Assembly: GCA_028641055.1 (NCBI GenBank) | Contig: CM054057.1 | Location: 576,070,610 to 576,134,609 of the forward strand | Direction of reading: 5' to 3' | DNA length: 64,000 nucleotides | From: Alopecurus myosuroides | Taxonomy: Eukaryota > Streptophyta > Magnoliopsida > Poales > Poaceae | Part shown: piece by piece, positions 9,877-21,836 of the stretch | How the letters are laid out: the number at the start of each line of letters is the position of its first letter | Position numbering within the stretch: position 1 is the first letter of the stretch | The notes under the pieces: model-generated | What the model was told of the DNA's origin: nothing | Database searches by the model: none | Seen by the model: only the letters and a program-made list of their open reading frames with translations | Position numbers and translations under genes: made by a program

Positions 9877-12152
9877 ATTGGTGCCGTCTGTGGGAACGGC
9901 GGGCGCTGGATCACCGGCATCTTCGGCTTCATCGACAACCAATTCTCGTTGGAAACCCTCGACTGCGGCTCCGTACAATCCTATACGGATCGGATCTGTC
10001 GTGGTCACCCCTCACTCGCCAGAATCACGCCCGGTATTCAACGATCTGGAGAGGAGCGTCACCTTGATGTTCGGGAGCTTGAAGTTTGTGACCGACAGGG
10101 ATGGAATCTTCCACTTCTCGGAAGAATTAGGATCTGAATCAGGAGCCGTCGATTCGCGCCTTCATCTGGAGAAAAGCGGCGAGTCCATCCGCTTCAATAC
10201 GAACGACTACCATACCCTCTCGACAGAGGAACCTTCTCGAGTCCAAAGAGCTTTCCGATCTACGCCTAGGACGCACGAGCCACGACTGGCTCAAGTCTGC
10301 ATGGCAGGATCAGAGCAACCCCCGGAGACAGAACATAGCGCAGCAGAACGCGCCATAATCGGCGTTTCGCGGGAAGCTTGGGATCGAGCCAAGGAGGCTA
10401 TGCGAACGAGCAAGCCACCCGCAGCGGAATCGCCACACGAAGATATGGTCGCCTACCATTATCATCTGGTGAGAGCAGCCGCAACTATCAAGGATGCTCG
10501 GATAGATCTGGCCCGTCGAAGAAGAGCGACGGATGAATCAAGTCAACGACGAGCTGAGCTGTCCCTAGCACCCTCGGTCGGTACCCGACCCGCGAGGAAG
10601 GGATACGCATCAACATCCAGGGATATAGAGTTCTTAGGCGGGACCAGCAGGTCGGTCGCGCCCTCCCTTATGCGAGTTGATGACGACGGGAACGTCTACG
10701 CGCAAACTCATGCCGCCGCGGTCCTGGCCGCAGCAACTTACATGCAGATGAACCAGCCGACGGAGAGCGACCCTCGGGCAGAGCAGTATAAACAAATACG
10801 CAAGGGGCTAGGACTGGCAGCCGCAAGGCTCGTCTCCTACGACCGCAGGAAGGCCGCGGAGCAACTGGAGAAGGAGAAGGAGAAAGAAAAAGAGGCGACC
10901 TGCAAGCGTAGGAGCACTTCGCCAAGAAGAGACAAGTCGCCACGCCGTGGTCGAGGAAAAGAAGCTCGACGCCGCGGCGACAGTCGAAGCAGCAGCGAGG
11001 ACAACCCGAGAGACAAAAGCTCGCGACATCACAACAGCCGCTCGCGAAAACGAAGCAAGGAGACAAGGAAGGATACTGACCGCGACCAGCCAGGATACGA
11101 CGCGCGATCGGACCTCGCACAAAATAGGGTGGACAGGGCAAGAGCAGTGCGATATCACGAACGCTCTTCGTCCGGCTCTTCGGATGACGAAACCTGCGGT
11201 GCACTTTGCTTCGCCCGCAGCATCCGCGAAGCACCTCTACCCAAAAGGCTCAAGCTCAGCACGGAAGTGACAAAGTACGACGGCTCACTCGAGCCCTCTT
11301 CGTGGCTAAACGATTACCTCATGGCAGTAAAATGCCAACGTGGGAACAAGAACACAGCTATGCAGTACCTCAATCTACATCTCGTTGGCGCGGCCCGTAG
11401 TTGGTTGGAAGCGAGGCCAAGATCCTGTTACGCATCGTGGGACGACCTGCACCACGACTTCTGCAAAAACTTCCAATCGACCTACAAGAGACCAGCCACC
11501 ATTGAAGAACTGCGAGCCTGCAAGCAGAAAAGCAGAAAAGCGGCGAGTCCACCAGCGAGTATATCCAGCGATGGACCACGCTCAGGAACACCGCAGGAAA
11601 CATCTCGGAAGAAGTAGCGGTTGAATCCTTTGCAAAGGGCGCCCGACGAACTGCTTTCAGAGAGGAGCTAGGCAGAGCCGCACCCAAAACTATTGGGGAG
11701 CTGATGATCATAGCCGACAAATGGGCTAACGGAGAAGACGCAGTGCACAATGAGAGAGCATCATCGCCCGCACCCGAAGAAGATCGCCATGGTCGAAGAA
11801 AGAGAAGGAAATACTACGATCACGAGGATCGAGAGGAGATGGTAGCGGAGAATTCACGCGAAGTCGCGATACCGGACGCCGTGGAAGTCGCGAATGGAGA
11901 CCAAAGGCTGAAGACAAAACTCTCAAGGAGGACCTCGACGCGTACTGCTCGCTACATCTATTTACAGATAAGCGCACGGGCAAAACAAAGGCAACACACC
12001 TTCTTAAGGATTGCCGAAAGTTTATCGAAATCTCAGAGGCCTTCTCGAAGAAAAGCAGACCGGCAGCCAATCAAAATTACCCACCGCTTCCGGGAGCAGG
12101 ACACCAAGGATTCCAGCCGCCACAACCCCTACCTCCACCAGCAAATCCAAAC
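9812..12152 (+). pseudogene. Gag of element B (two frameshifts)
   Basis: The open frame starts at ATG 9812 inside the LTR and crosses the PBS. If translation began only after the PBS, the first in-frame Met would be near 10067. An Arg/Ser/Glu-rich middle (10880-11130, SPRRDKSPRRGRGK and similar) precedes the capsid domain near 11260-11700 (TKYDGSLEPSSWLNDYL; WDDLHHDFCKNF). A perfect 8-bp tandem duplication (CAGAAAAG twice, 11525-11540) shifts the frame and causes the stop near 11615. Gag resumes in a second frame until about 11.9 kb, where another frameshift leads to the frame that carries THLLKDCRKF and then the protease. The protein would form the virus-like particle. Confidence 0.85.
9877..9897 (+). 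promoter_or_regulatory. Primer-binding site of element B
   Basis: ATTGGTGCCGTCTGTGGGAAC follows the LTR end directly; the tRNA that primes it was not identified. The gag frame is open across it and encodes QLVPSVG. Confidence 0.75.
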
Positions 12153-13025
12153 ATGGCGTTAGCTGCACTTCCTGCGCCACCTGCACAAAACGCCGGAGCC
12201 AACGCGTACCCGAATCCGGCAGGGCAATTAGTAATGATTCAGAAGGTATGTCCATCCCGCAGAGCTCAAAAGACTAACACGAGGCAGTTATGCATGGCTG
12301 TGCAGACCCCGCCAACAAGGCCAGAATACCTGAAGATGGCGGACCAATCGATCACATTCTCAATGAAAGACCACCCACCACGAGTCTATCGACCAGGACA
12401 CGTCGCCCTTGTAATCCAAGCGCAGATTGGCAACTACGACTTGGCCCGCGTATTCATGGACGGTGGTAGTAGCATCAACATTATCTACGCGGACACACTC
12501 CGTCGGATGAACAAGAACCTGGATGGCCTTGCGGAATCAGAAACATCCTTCCACGGGATAGTTCCGGGAAAGGCAATCCGTCCACTCGGAACAATTAATC
12601 TAGAAGTTGTATTGGGCAATCAAAGCAACTACAGAAGATAATTCCTTGACTTCGAAGTCGTCGACTGGCCCTCACAGTACCACGCCATTCTTGGTCGAAC
12701 AGCGTTCGCCAGATTCATGGCAGTACCACACTACGCGTACCTGAAGCTCAAATTACCTGGAGAATACTGTGTTATCACCATCGACGGAGACTTTCAGAAA
12801 TCCAACAAGTGCGACATTGAGTTCAACGAGATCGCAAAATCTTTCGGGATGCAAGAAGAATTGCAAGAGCTGGCAAAGACCACGGATCACTCCGTGATGC
12901 CCCTCACGAAGAAAAACGCGCCTGAATTGGAGTTCAGTGCCAACAGCGATACCCGAAAACATCAGGTGCACCCGACAGATTCTGCGAAGACAGCGATCGT
13001 CTCAACTACCCTCTCGCAAGAATAG
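12153..13025 (+). pseudogene. Protease region of element B
   Basis: Retropepsin-like domain in the same frame as the following pol. The catalytic motif is FMDGGSSINIIY near 12455-12490 with Asp intact, followed by SFHGIVPG and, past a stop, HAILGRTAFARFM. Stops are TAA at 12639-12641 and TAG at 13023-13025. The TAG lies at the protease/RT border, at the position where element C also has a TAG. Confidence 0.82.
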
Positions 13026-15056
13026 GAAAGCGCGCTCGTCGAACTCCTCCGTGATTACTGGGAAATTTTTGCCTGGCAGCCCTCAGATATGCCGGGAATA
13101 CCCAGGGAGTTCGCCGAGCACTCACTCGAAGTCTTCAAGGATGCAAAACCCATCAAGAAGACTACTCGACGGTTCTCAGAACCCAAGCAGAAAGTGCTTG
13201 GAGAAGAAGTAAATAGATTGCTAGCCGCAAAATTCATCAGGGAGATCAAGATATCCACCTGGTTAGCAAACCCAGTACTGGTTCCCAAAAAGAACACTGA
13301 CATCCTTCGAGTGTGCATTGACTACACGTCATTAAATAAGCACTGCCCCAAGGATAACTTTCCCCTCCCGCGAATCGTCCAGATCGTGGACTCTACTGCA
13401 GGCTGTCAGCGCCTCTCCTTCCTGGACGCCTATTCGGGATATAATCAGATCCGGATGAAGCAGGAGGACGAAGAAAAGACAACATTCATCACACCACACG
13501 GTGTATACTGCTACACGACAATGCCCTTCGCGCTCAAGAACGCAGGCGCAACATATCAGCGCTGCATGCAAAAATGCCTCGCCAAGCTCATTGGCAAGAA
13601 CGTACAAGTGTACGTTGACGACATCGTCATCAAGACTCGAGTAGAGGACACACTCCTCGAAGACATCAGAGAAACATTCGATGCTCTCAACGCATACAGG
13701 ATCAAGCTCAATCCAACAAAATGTGTTTTCGGCGTCCCAGCAGGAAAACTTCTCGGGTACCTGGTATCCGTCAGAGGCATTGAAGCCAACCCAGAGAAAA
13801 TACAAGCAATCTTGACAATAAAAGAGCCAACCAATCTACGCGGAGTCCAGCAGCTCGCAGGGCGACTAGCCGCCTTGAGCAGGTTTATCGCGCGATTGGG
13901 AGAGCAAGCATTGTCCTTCTACAAGCTGTTGAAAAAGACTAACAAATTCGAGTGGACCCCAGAAGCTAAACAAACGTTCGCAGACTTGAAACGATCGTTG
14001 CAAAGCAGACGCGTCCTTGCAACACCACAAGAGAGGGAGCCACTTTTCCTATACCTAGCCGCAACAAACCAGGTCATCAACACAGCAATCGTAGTCGAAC
14101 GACCTAAGGAGGGCAAGGCATATGGCGTCCAACGACCGATTTATTACATGAGTGAAGTACTCTCGCCATGCAAGCAACGATATCCTCACTACCAGAAGCT
14201 CGGATATGGAGTCGTTCTTACAGCTCGAAAACTCAAGCACTACTTCTAGGAACACGCCATCACAGTGGTTAATGACGCATCACTCGGTACAATCGTGAAC
14301 AACCCTATGGCATCCGGAAGAATAGCAAAATGGAGCATCGAGCTGGGCGCTTGGGACATCACCTATGCAGGACGCAATGCAGTAAAATCCCAGGTACTTG
14401 TGGAATTCTTAAGCGAGTGGACAGAGCTACAAACACCCGAACCGCCTGAATACACGAGCAACTGGATAATGTACTTCGACGGGTCCAAAAGAAACGAAGG
14501 AGCAGGAGCCATAATCGTCCTAATATCACCTAGAGGAGACAAGCTGCAATACGTCCTACGATTGGATTTTCCACCCGATGATCCGGCATCGAACAACGAC
14601 GCAGAATATGAGGCCCTGTTGCATGGGATGAAGATGGCAGTCGCGTGTGGAGCCACCCGACTGATGATCTACGGCGACTCCAATCTCATCGTGCAACAAA
14701 CAATGAAGGAGTGCGACGCTATTGCCGAAAACATGGTCGCCTACCGTGACATGTACAACCTACTCGAGGGCAGTTTCAAAGGATGCGAGCTAAAGCACAT
14801 TGCGAGATCCAGTAATGAAGAAGCAGACATGCTGGCCAACATGGGTTCCACAAATACACCCGTACTGCCAGGGATATATTTCGAGCGAATGACTAAGCGA
14901 TCAGTCAAAGTCAAGAAAACTGCCGGAGCACCTGCAGCACCGGAAACAGAGTTTAGCCCGCAAGTTGCCATTATCGAGCTTATTCACAATATTTCGCGAC
15001 AAGTTTTTCTGGTCGAGCCAGTTTGGACACAGAAGTACCTCGACTACTTGTCCACC
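13026..15056 (+). pseudogene. Reverse transcriptase-RNase H of element B
   Basis: Frame continuous with the protease. Marks: WEIFAWQPSDMPGI and WLANPVLVPKK at the N side, RVCIDYTSLNKHCPKD, LSFLDAYSGYNQI, the polymerase motif VYVDDIVIK (near 13610), LLGYLVS and the connection domain (FEWTPEAKQTF). A TAG at 14247-14249 falls within KLKHYF-E. RNase H follows, with YFDGSKRNEGAGA, NNDAEYEALLHGM and IYGDSNLIVQQ holding its acidic residues. The frame runs up to the insertion point of C at 15056 and resumes in phase at 27831. The enzyme would copy element RNA to DNA and remove the RNA strand. Confidence 0.92.
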
Positions 15057-15918
15057 TGTCGTGGTGGTGTCACGGCAGATGCCATAGGATGGCTAAAGTT
15101 GTGGGGACGATGGACGCTGGAGGCGCTCGGGGAGGGATCACGCGACGAGTAGCCGCGTGAAGTAAGGAATGAGCACTGCAGACAACACGATCTACCCAGG
15201 TTCAGGGCCCTCGTGAGGAGGTAAAACCCCTACTCCTGCCTTTCTCTCTGTATATTAGTGTCTCACCGAGTATCCACAGTACAAATGTTCTTGCTACAGA
15301 GTAGCCACTCTTCTCTCTACCTGAAGAACTAGGTCAAGAATCAGATCGTCGTCTTCGTCCCTCACGCAGGAGGGGGCATGGCACCTTATATACCCGGTAC
15401 CCAGCCGGATACAGCCAAGTACAAACAGATGTCGACATAGTGTGCACACCGTCCTTCTTCCGAGCTCCCGCTGACAGCTTTGGCTTCTAAGTTTGTCCGG
15501 TGCGGAAAGTCGTTGGGCAAAACCAAGTAACTGATCTGTTATCACTGCCACGAACACAGAGCAGGTCCCCCTATCCTGCGACGCCCTGCTGACACACTGT
15601 CGCTGTCAGGCACGCCGTCCTAAGATGAATAGTGCCGTGAACAGTGCCAAAGTACGGACCCGGGATACGCGGGATCCGGTGTCAGAACGGCTCCTTTGAC
15701 TTCTGGCCCGAGTAGGATCCCGCCATTTCTACTCGGGCCAACTCTTTTACTCGGAGGAACATAACTTCCTTGATTCGCCCTTCTGGCCATCTATGTGCAG
15801 GACCGAGTAGCAGTCGACCGGGTAGCAAGTACCGGGTAGCCGGCTACTCGGCCAAACATCCCTTCTGATCTTGCCTTTAGCACTTGCCTTTACCCTACTC
15901 GGGGGTAACCCCCCGACA
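15057..15918 (-). repeat. 3' LTR of element C
   Basis: In + orientation it reads TGTCGTGGTGG...CCCCCCGACA. The - strand TATA box (GTATATAAGG) lies near 15386-15395. Almost identical to 26964-27825. Confidence 0.95.
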
Positions 15919-15929
15919 GCAGTCCCCGA
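15919..15929 (-). promoter_or_regulatory. Polypurine tract of element C
   Basis: On the - strand TTCGGGGACTGC abuts the 3' LTR start TGTCGGGG. Its core TCGGGGACTGC recurs several times inside the element, including a five-copy array at 21430-21527. Confidence 0.7.
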
Positions 15930-16613
15930 AGCTGGTAGAGTCCTGCGAACTCGTTCACTGGGCCCTGCCAGCTTAAAAACCAACCTTGACAGTCTTGCCC
16001 TTGAACCTTGGGACACCGAGTAAAAACCTCCGAGTAGCCCTTGATTTTGTCTTGAGTATCTTCTTTTCCGAATAGGATCAATTCTCCTCTCTGTATCCGA
16101 GTAAGATGACTTGGTGAAATCTCGAATCGAAATCTCTGTGTGGCAGAGCACAATCCGGCTTTCCGCACTGCGATTGGGCACGTGTCACGCATCCACGACC
16201 CCGACGCCTCGGTGCCCGGGATCTGACAGGCCACATGCCCAGTTTATACGGCCTGGGCCCACTAGCCCGTTATGTCCCATCAAGCACAGTAATTGCCCAC
16301 GATCTCGTCGTGGGATCAAATGCGGCCGTTACGCGCGCGTTCCGCGCTGTGTGCGTTTCTATCCGGCCCACAGATCCCACACCGCACGATTTCTGCCACG
16401 ATTGATCCCACTTTCTCAACTCGTAACGGCAACCCGAGGGGCAATATAAATACCCCCTCGGTAACTCCTTCTTCCTCTTCTGCTTTCACTTTCCCCTCGC
16501 CTCCTCGTTTCTCCGCCGCCGCAAAGCACCTCACCGCCGCGCATCTCATCGCGCCGCCGCGAGTTTCTCCACCCAATTCCTTCGATTCCTCACCAAACCT
16601 TTTCTCCAAGTTG
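15930..16613 (+). other. Spacer and upstream region of the antisense gene in C
   Basis: Noncoding DNA between the PPT and the antisense start codon. A TATAAATA at 16445-16452 is followed by a pyrimidine-rich leader (CTTCTTCCTCTTCTG and CTCGCCTCC). This fits a promoter and 5' untranslated region of about 160 bp for the antisense gene. Confidence 0.55.
16445..16452 (+). promoter_or_regulatory. TATA box of the antisense gene in C
   Basis: TATAAATA, 162 bp upstream of the ATG at 16614. Confidence 0.6.
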
Positions 16614-19358
16614 ATGGCTCGTGACGACGATGCCCGCGCCGGCTGGGCCGGATCTGAGGTCGCCGCCGAGGAGTGCCAATGGCTGGTGAACACCCGGTGA
16701 GTTCCTCCCGGTGTTCGCTGCCGGCATCCTGGCAGCAAGCTCGTCCCCACTCCGCAGGAGGGCGAGCACGTCATCTTCCTCGCGCACTTCGCGCGAGGAT
16801 TCGGGCTCCCGGCCTCAGATTTCTTCCGCGCCTTTCTCAACCACTACGGCCTCCAGCCGCACCACCTCCCGCCAAACGCCATCGTCATGCTCTCATACCA
16901 TGCCGTGGTATGCGAGGCATTCCTGGGCATACGGCCCACCTCGACGACCTGGTCCCTGTACTTCTTCTTTAGGAAGCAAAGCAAGGCCAGGAAAGATGGC
17001 GCGGAGAGCAGCCGCGGGATGACGGAGACTGGCAGCGCCATGATGGTGCAGCGCGGCGGGACCAACCACCCGCGGATCAAAGGTTTGGACTCTATCCGCA
17101 AGTGGCAGAGAACTTTCCTTTACATGAAGAACATCCCTGTCGAGAAGGGAGCTGCCGTGGTGGATCAGATCAATCTGCCCAGGTGGGCCAACACTGCTCC
17201 CACCGGGCAGAATTGGAGGACCAAGCCGCCAGTGGATTCCGACATCAAGCAGATGGACAAGCGCCTTGCCGAGCTGGTCGAGGAGGGGCTCAAGAGTGAC
17301 GACCCCATCGCCTGCTGGATCTCCCGGCGGGTGCTCCCGCTGCAGCGCCGCGCACATCTCATGTCCTATATGGGCGGCCACCGAGATTGCACTCGGACGA
17401 CCACGTTCGAGCTCAGCAACGCGGACGTGGCCGTCTGGGCGCGCTCCATCATGAGCACGGGCGTCCGTGACCACTGGCAGTACGGCTTCGTGCCGTACAG
17501 CCGCACGAAGCCAATCGAGCGGGTCAGTACTCTTTTCCCTGCCTCCTGCATACAGATTCCGAGTAGATAGCTCTGGAACCACAGCATTGCTAGAAGGCGC
17601 CTTGAGGCCCTCGAAATGGAACGCAAGAACGATGAAGCGACGGAAAAGGAGGTCATGGATCGCACCCTCCAGATTTCCGAGATCGAAAGTAAGCTTTTAG
17701 CTACGCGGTTCCTGCGTTTTGTGTTTACGCCCGCTTTTGCTTTCTGCTTTAATCGATTCCTTTCTGCAGGCAAGTTTAAGACCCTGGCAGAGGAGCATGC
17801 GAACTGCCGTGCTTTTATTGAGAGCGGTCAAACGACGATCAAAAGGCTGGAAGGTGAGTTGGTGCTTTCCTCGGCTTGTTTTCCTTCCTCCCATCTTTGC
17901 TACTCTGCTGATCGTGTTTTGCTCTTCACAGAAGACCATAAGAAATTTGTCGAGGAGCATCTTGACTGCCTCAAACCCGCCGAGGTGCAGCAGCAGTTGG
18001 TGAGCCAGGCTGTGGAGCTGAAGAAAGAATACACCACCGAGTTAGAACCTCTTCAACTCCAGCTGCGAACCGCTCTCCAAAAATCCGTTGATATAGCTGC
18101 CCAAAAGAACAAGATAGCAGCCGAGAAGAAAAAATTTGAAGCGACTGCCAAGGCTGAGAAAAGGGCTCTTGAGCTGGAGTGCGATACGCTGAGGAAGAGC
18201 AACTCGGATCTCATGCTCCAGCTGGCCCAGTTCCGGAGGGTGGAAGAAAGGCACGTTGCTGACGAGGAGTCATGGGAGAAGAGGCTGCAGTCGCTACTTT
18301 GCGAGCTTAACAGTAAGTACTCGCTTCTCAGCACTTCGGTATCTCCTTTTGCTTCTCTGCTGGCTGATTCGCTTTTCTTCTCTGTCTCTGTTTCTAATCT
18401 TTTTGATAGCTTTTTCAGAAATCTTCCCCGACCTTTGCTCGGCCTGCAAACCTGCTCTGGCGAAGGCCCAGGCAGCTCGCACCGAGAAGAGCGAGCCCAT
18501 GGACACTAAAGCCTCGATCAACGACTGCCTCACAGACATGCAAGGGCAGCTCCAACGTCTAAGGGGCGTGGGCACTGATCTGGTGCGCACTGCCTTCAAA
18601 CTCCATGACTTGTTCTGGCCTCGGGACTCTGGCCAGCGACCATTCGCGGACTTGCCGAGAAGCTGAATAGCGTCAAGGCCGAGCTGAAGAAGTGGCGAGC
18701 ATCCGGAGCTCGGGCAGGGGCTGATATGCTGCTCCTCTTCGTCTGCAGCTGGTACGACAACCTGGATCTCAACCTTATCGTCGAGATGCGCCAGGATTCG
18801 AGGTGGGAGAAGAACTCCGACTGCGTGGCTCGCCGCCAGTTGGTCGCATACGAGATCGCATCCTATGCAGACACCGCGCGCTTCATCGACGGCCTCACCG
18901 AGCCCGATACGGAGGTGGAAGGCGAGGATGAAGGCGAGGATGATGACGAGGATGCCACCGAGTCCGAAGGCCTGAGCTGCTTCGACAGTGAGAACAACAA
19001 GACCGGGAAGGGGAAGGCTGCGGTCGTTGCGGACAGCGATGAGGAGGCCGAGAGCGTGGAGATGACCATCGACACCGCGGCCCTTGAGTTCGGCACTTCA
19101 TCAGGTGCGGCTCTCGATGACACGACGCGACTCCGCGCTCAGACTGCTGCCTCCACCTCCGCGACGGACCTCACCTCGGTGGCCACGGCCACCTCCGACC
19201 AGGCTGCCACCAATCCAGAAGCGGAAACTGTGACGACTGACATCACCAGCTCGGAAGCTGATGCTGCCAAGGCCAACACTGACGCTGAAGCTGCGAAGGC
19301 CAACGCCGACGCTGAAGCTGCCAAGGCCAACGTCGAGAACACTGCTGCCTCTACCTGA
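16614..19358 (+). pseudogene. Antisense ORF (aORF) of element C, five exons
   Basis: Runs opposite to C's gag-pol. Inferred exons: 16614-17522, about 17570-17688, 17770-17853, 17932-18312 and 18419-19358, with GT donors (GTCAGT, GTAAGC, GTGAGT, GTAAGT) and AG acceptors (TCTGCAG, CTTCACAG, TTTTTCAG). Exon 1 encodes a transposase_28-like domain (FARGFGLPASDFFRAFLNHY; LQPHHLPPNAIVML). Exons 2-4 are Lys/Glu-rich and look like a coiled coil. The last exon has an acidic stretch (EGEDEGEDDDEDATESEG) and ends in AAKANADAE-type repeats. Breaks: TGA at 16698-16700 and a one-base deletion near 18632. The domain is found in antisense genes of Tat elements; its role is not known to me. Confidence 0.72.
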
Positions 19359-20030
19359 TTACTTCCTGCAACTTTATCCTTAAAACTTTTATCAGATCCC
19401 CGGGATGCCGGGTGCAGATGTATCGAAACAATTATGCTTTTCCTTTGCTACCCAGTTTTATTCTCAGTTGACGTTTTTAACTTAATCAATTTGAGCAGCC
19501 TTGGCTCGATGCCGGGTTGCGTTATCATGCAAGTCCCCGAGTTGCGTTTCTTATTCGCTCTTCCTTTTCATCTCAGCTCTTACCCGCAACTTGTTGTTTT
19601 TTTGGTATTCGAGTCACAAGACTTCAAAGTTGGAGTTGCAAATACTTAGCCACTTAGAAACACTCATAGTAACGCAACCCACCACTTAGCCGAAAAGGAG
19701 TTAACAAAAACCATAGTAAAAGACTCCCTACTCGGTTCCTGCACTTTTTCTTTCCTTAGTAATTTTTCTTGTGCTCATTGACCTTTTGCTTGTTCTCTTG
19801 CTTACCATGAAGCCGGGTTTCGGACAGCAGCAGAGTCGAAGAGTTGGCATGTAGGTTTAAACACAATACTAAATGTACTCGCGAAATTTTAAGCAGAGCA
19901 ACCGAGTGGACAAAAGTGAAGCCGAGTAAAAATACACAGGGCAATTTTGGACGAGGGCAGTCCCCGAGTTCAATTTCAGATTGCAGAGTAGAATTTTAAC
20001 TCGGATAAGAGAGTACATACACACCCTTGC
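19359..20030 (-). other. Noncoding region between the two convergent genes of C
   Basis: Holds the 3' ends of the antisense gene (+) and of pol (-). Two PPT-like motifs are visible on the - strand, at 19529-19541 and 19957-19968 (CTCGGGGACTGC type). No reading frame is supported. Confidence 0.5.
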
Positions 20031-21836
20031 TCATGAATGAAAGCGACGGAGTAGGGCTACATTCCAGGGGCGCTTGGATTCCTCTCCAGCTTTATCCGCC
20101 CTGTTCTCCTGTGATGGACGCACGTCTACAAGATAATAGGCATCATTGTGCAGCGCTTTGCTCACAATGAAAGGCCCTTCCCATGGAGGAGACAGTTTGT
20201 GCATCCCGGCTGTGCGTTGCACAAGCCTAAGGACCATGTCTCCTTCTCGGAAAACCCTTGGGTTCACCTTTCGGCTATGATAACGCCGCAGGTTTTGCTG
20301 ATAGATAGCTGAACGTGACAGAGTGAGCTCTCTTGCTTCTTCGAGCAGGTCAACGTCATCTTCTCGAGCTTCTCTCGCCTCCACCTTAGTGTAGAGGGTT
20401 ACTCGGGGGGATTCATGCTCTAAGTCTATTGGCAACACGGCCTCAGCCCCGTATACCAAGAAGAATGGCGTGTAGCCGGTTGACCGGTTAGGGGTAGTCC
20501 TTAGACTCCACAACACCGCTGGCAACTCGTCTAGCCAACACCCAGGTGTTTTTAGTAACGTCTCAATCAGCCTTGGCTTTATGCCTGCCAGCACCATGCC
20601 GTTTGCTCTTTCCACTTGCCCATTGGAGGCGGGATGCGCAACGGATGCGACATCTAGTCGGATATGCTTATCTCTGCAGAACCGCACCATTGCTCCCTCA
20701 GAGAAATTTGTTCCGTTGTCAGTGATGATGCTGTGCGGGTAGCCGTATCTCAGGATCACATCCTTTAAAAATTTCACAGCCGTGGCTCCATCGCACTTCC
20801 GAATAGGCTTCACTTCAATCCACTTGGTGAACTTGTCCACCATGACTATGATGTGCGTCATGTTGCCTCTAGCCGGCTTGAAGGGACCAACCATGTCCAA
20901 ACACCATACAACAAACGACCAAGTGATGGGAATGGTTTTCAACTCGGAAGCCGGCATGTGGATCTTACTCGCGAACATCTGACAGCCGTTGCACTTCCTC
21001 ACGATGTCTTCAGCTTGTTGCAGAGCTGTGAGCCAGTAGAAGCCATGCCGAAAAGCCTTCTTGACCAATGCCCGAGAAGAGGCGTGGTGCCCGCATTCTC
21101 CTTGGTGTATCTCCAACAGAATTTCTCCTCCTTCTTCTGGGTCCACACAGCGTTGCAACACGCCGGTGGCACTTCTCTTGTGCAGCACATCTCTGAAGAT
21201 GGTGTAGCCCTTGGATCTCCTCTGAATCTGCCTTGCGGTCACCTTATCTTCTGGCAGAGTGCCATCTTTTAGAAAGGATAATATGGGTGTGGCCCAACTC
21301 GGTGTCTCCCGTGTAGAAAACACTGGTTCGTCCACTTCCATCGGGATAGGCACCTCTGGCTGCTCTTTAGGGTTGGGAGCACTTCTCTGAAGCCCTGAAC
21401 GATTGGCGAGAACCTCCTCAATGAATGCGACAGTCCCCGGGTTGAGGACAGCAGTCCCCGAGTATGAAGTAGCAGTCCCCGAGTACGGAGTGGCAGTCCC
21501 CGAGTAAGGAGTGGCAGTCCCCGAGTTCTCTGTTGCATTCTCCCAGTCAATCTCCATGGGAACGGATTCTTCACTTGGCAGAGAAGGAACAAATATGGAT
21601 TCCGAGTTGGGAGATGGCTTGATGGATGGCTTCCTCAAATTCTCCAAGGCAATCCCCGCCGGGATGGACTGCCGAGAAGATCCCAACTTGGACAGCTCGT
21701 CTGCTGCTTCATTCTCTGCTCGGTGAATATGCTGGAACTCGCATCCTTCGAAGAATCCAGTCATAGACTGTACTAGGAAGCGGTATGATGCCATGTTGGA
21801 ATCCAGAGCATCCCAAGTGCCAGAGACTTGCTGCAC
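20031..21836 (-). CDS. RNase H end and integrase of element C
   Basis: After a one-base deletion near 21837 the pol frame continues here without a stop to 20031. It opens in the last part of RNase H (VVQQVSGTWDALDSNM; HRAENEAADELSKLG). A linker follows with a repeated SGTATPY peptide, then the integrase. The H2C2 finger is CGHHASSRALVKKAF with RKCNGCQMF. The catalytic core shows CLDMVGPF (Asp), IITDNGTNFS (Asp) and NGQVERANG (Glu). The C-terminal domain has AIYQQNLRRYHSRK and WEGPFIVSK, ending RPWNVALLRRFHS. All catalytic residues are present. The product would be cut from a polyprotein and insert the cDNA. The upstream frameshift probably stops this copy from making it. Confidence 0.9.
   Translation of the reverse strand: MQQVSGTWDALDSNMASYRFLVQSMTGFFEGCEFQHIHRAENEAADELSKLGSSRQSIPAGIALENLRKPSIKPSPNSESIFVPSLPSEESVPMEIDWENATENSGTATPYSGTATPYSGTATSYSGTAVLNPGTVAFIEEVLANRSGLQRSAPNPKEQPEVPIPMEVDEPVFSTRETPSWATPILSFLKDGTLPEDKVTARQIQRRSKGYTIFRDVLHKRSATGVLQRCVDPEEGGEILLEIHQGECGHHASSRALVKKAFRHGFYWLTALQQAEDIVRKCNGCQMFASKIHMPASELKTIPITWSFVVWCLDMVGPFKPARGNMTHIIVMVDKFTKWIEVKPIRKCDGATAVKFLKDVILRYGYPHSIITDNGTNFSEGAMVRFCRDKHIRLDVASVAHPASNGQVERANGMVLAGIKPRLIETLLKTPGCWLDELPAVLWSLRTTPNRSTGYTPFFLVYGAEAVLPIDLEHESPRVTLYTKVEAREAREDDVDLLEEARELTLSRSAIYQQNLRRYHSRKVNPRVFREGDMVLRLVQRTAGMHKLSPPWEGPFIVSKALHNDAYYLVDVRPSQENRADKAGEESKRPWNVALLRRFHS
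21430..21527 (-). repeat. Five-unit 21-bp tandem repeat with PPT motif inside pol of C
   Basis: Five copies of (G/A)CAGTCCCCGRGT (+ strand) begin at 21430, 21451, 21472, 21493 and 21514, an exact 21-bp spacing. On the coding strand each holds the PPT core CGGGGACTG. The array encodes the seven-residue repeats in the RNase H-integrase linker, so the reading frame is kept. Confidence 0.9.

Noticed and set aside
10668..11234. 188-codon - strand ORF
   Set aside because: Shadow of the Arg/Ser-rich gag of element B; no recognisable domain.
16893..17582. 229-codon - strand ORF
   Set aside because: Exact opposite of the well-supported domain exon of the antisense gene in C, with no motif of its own.
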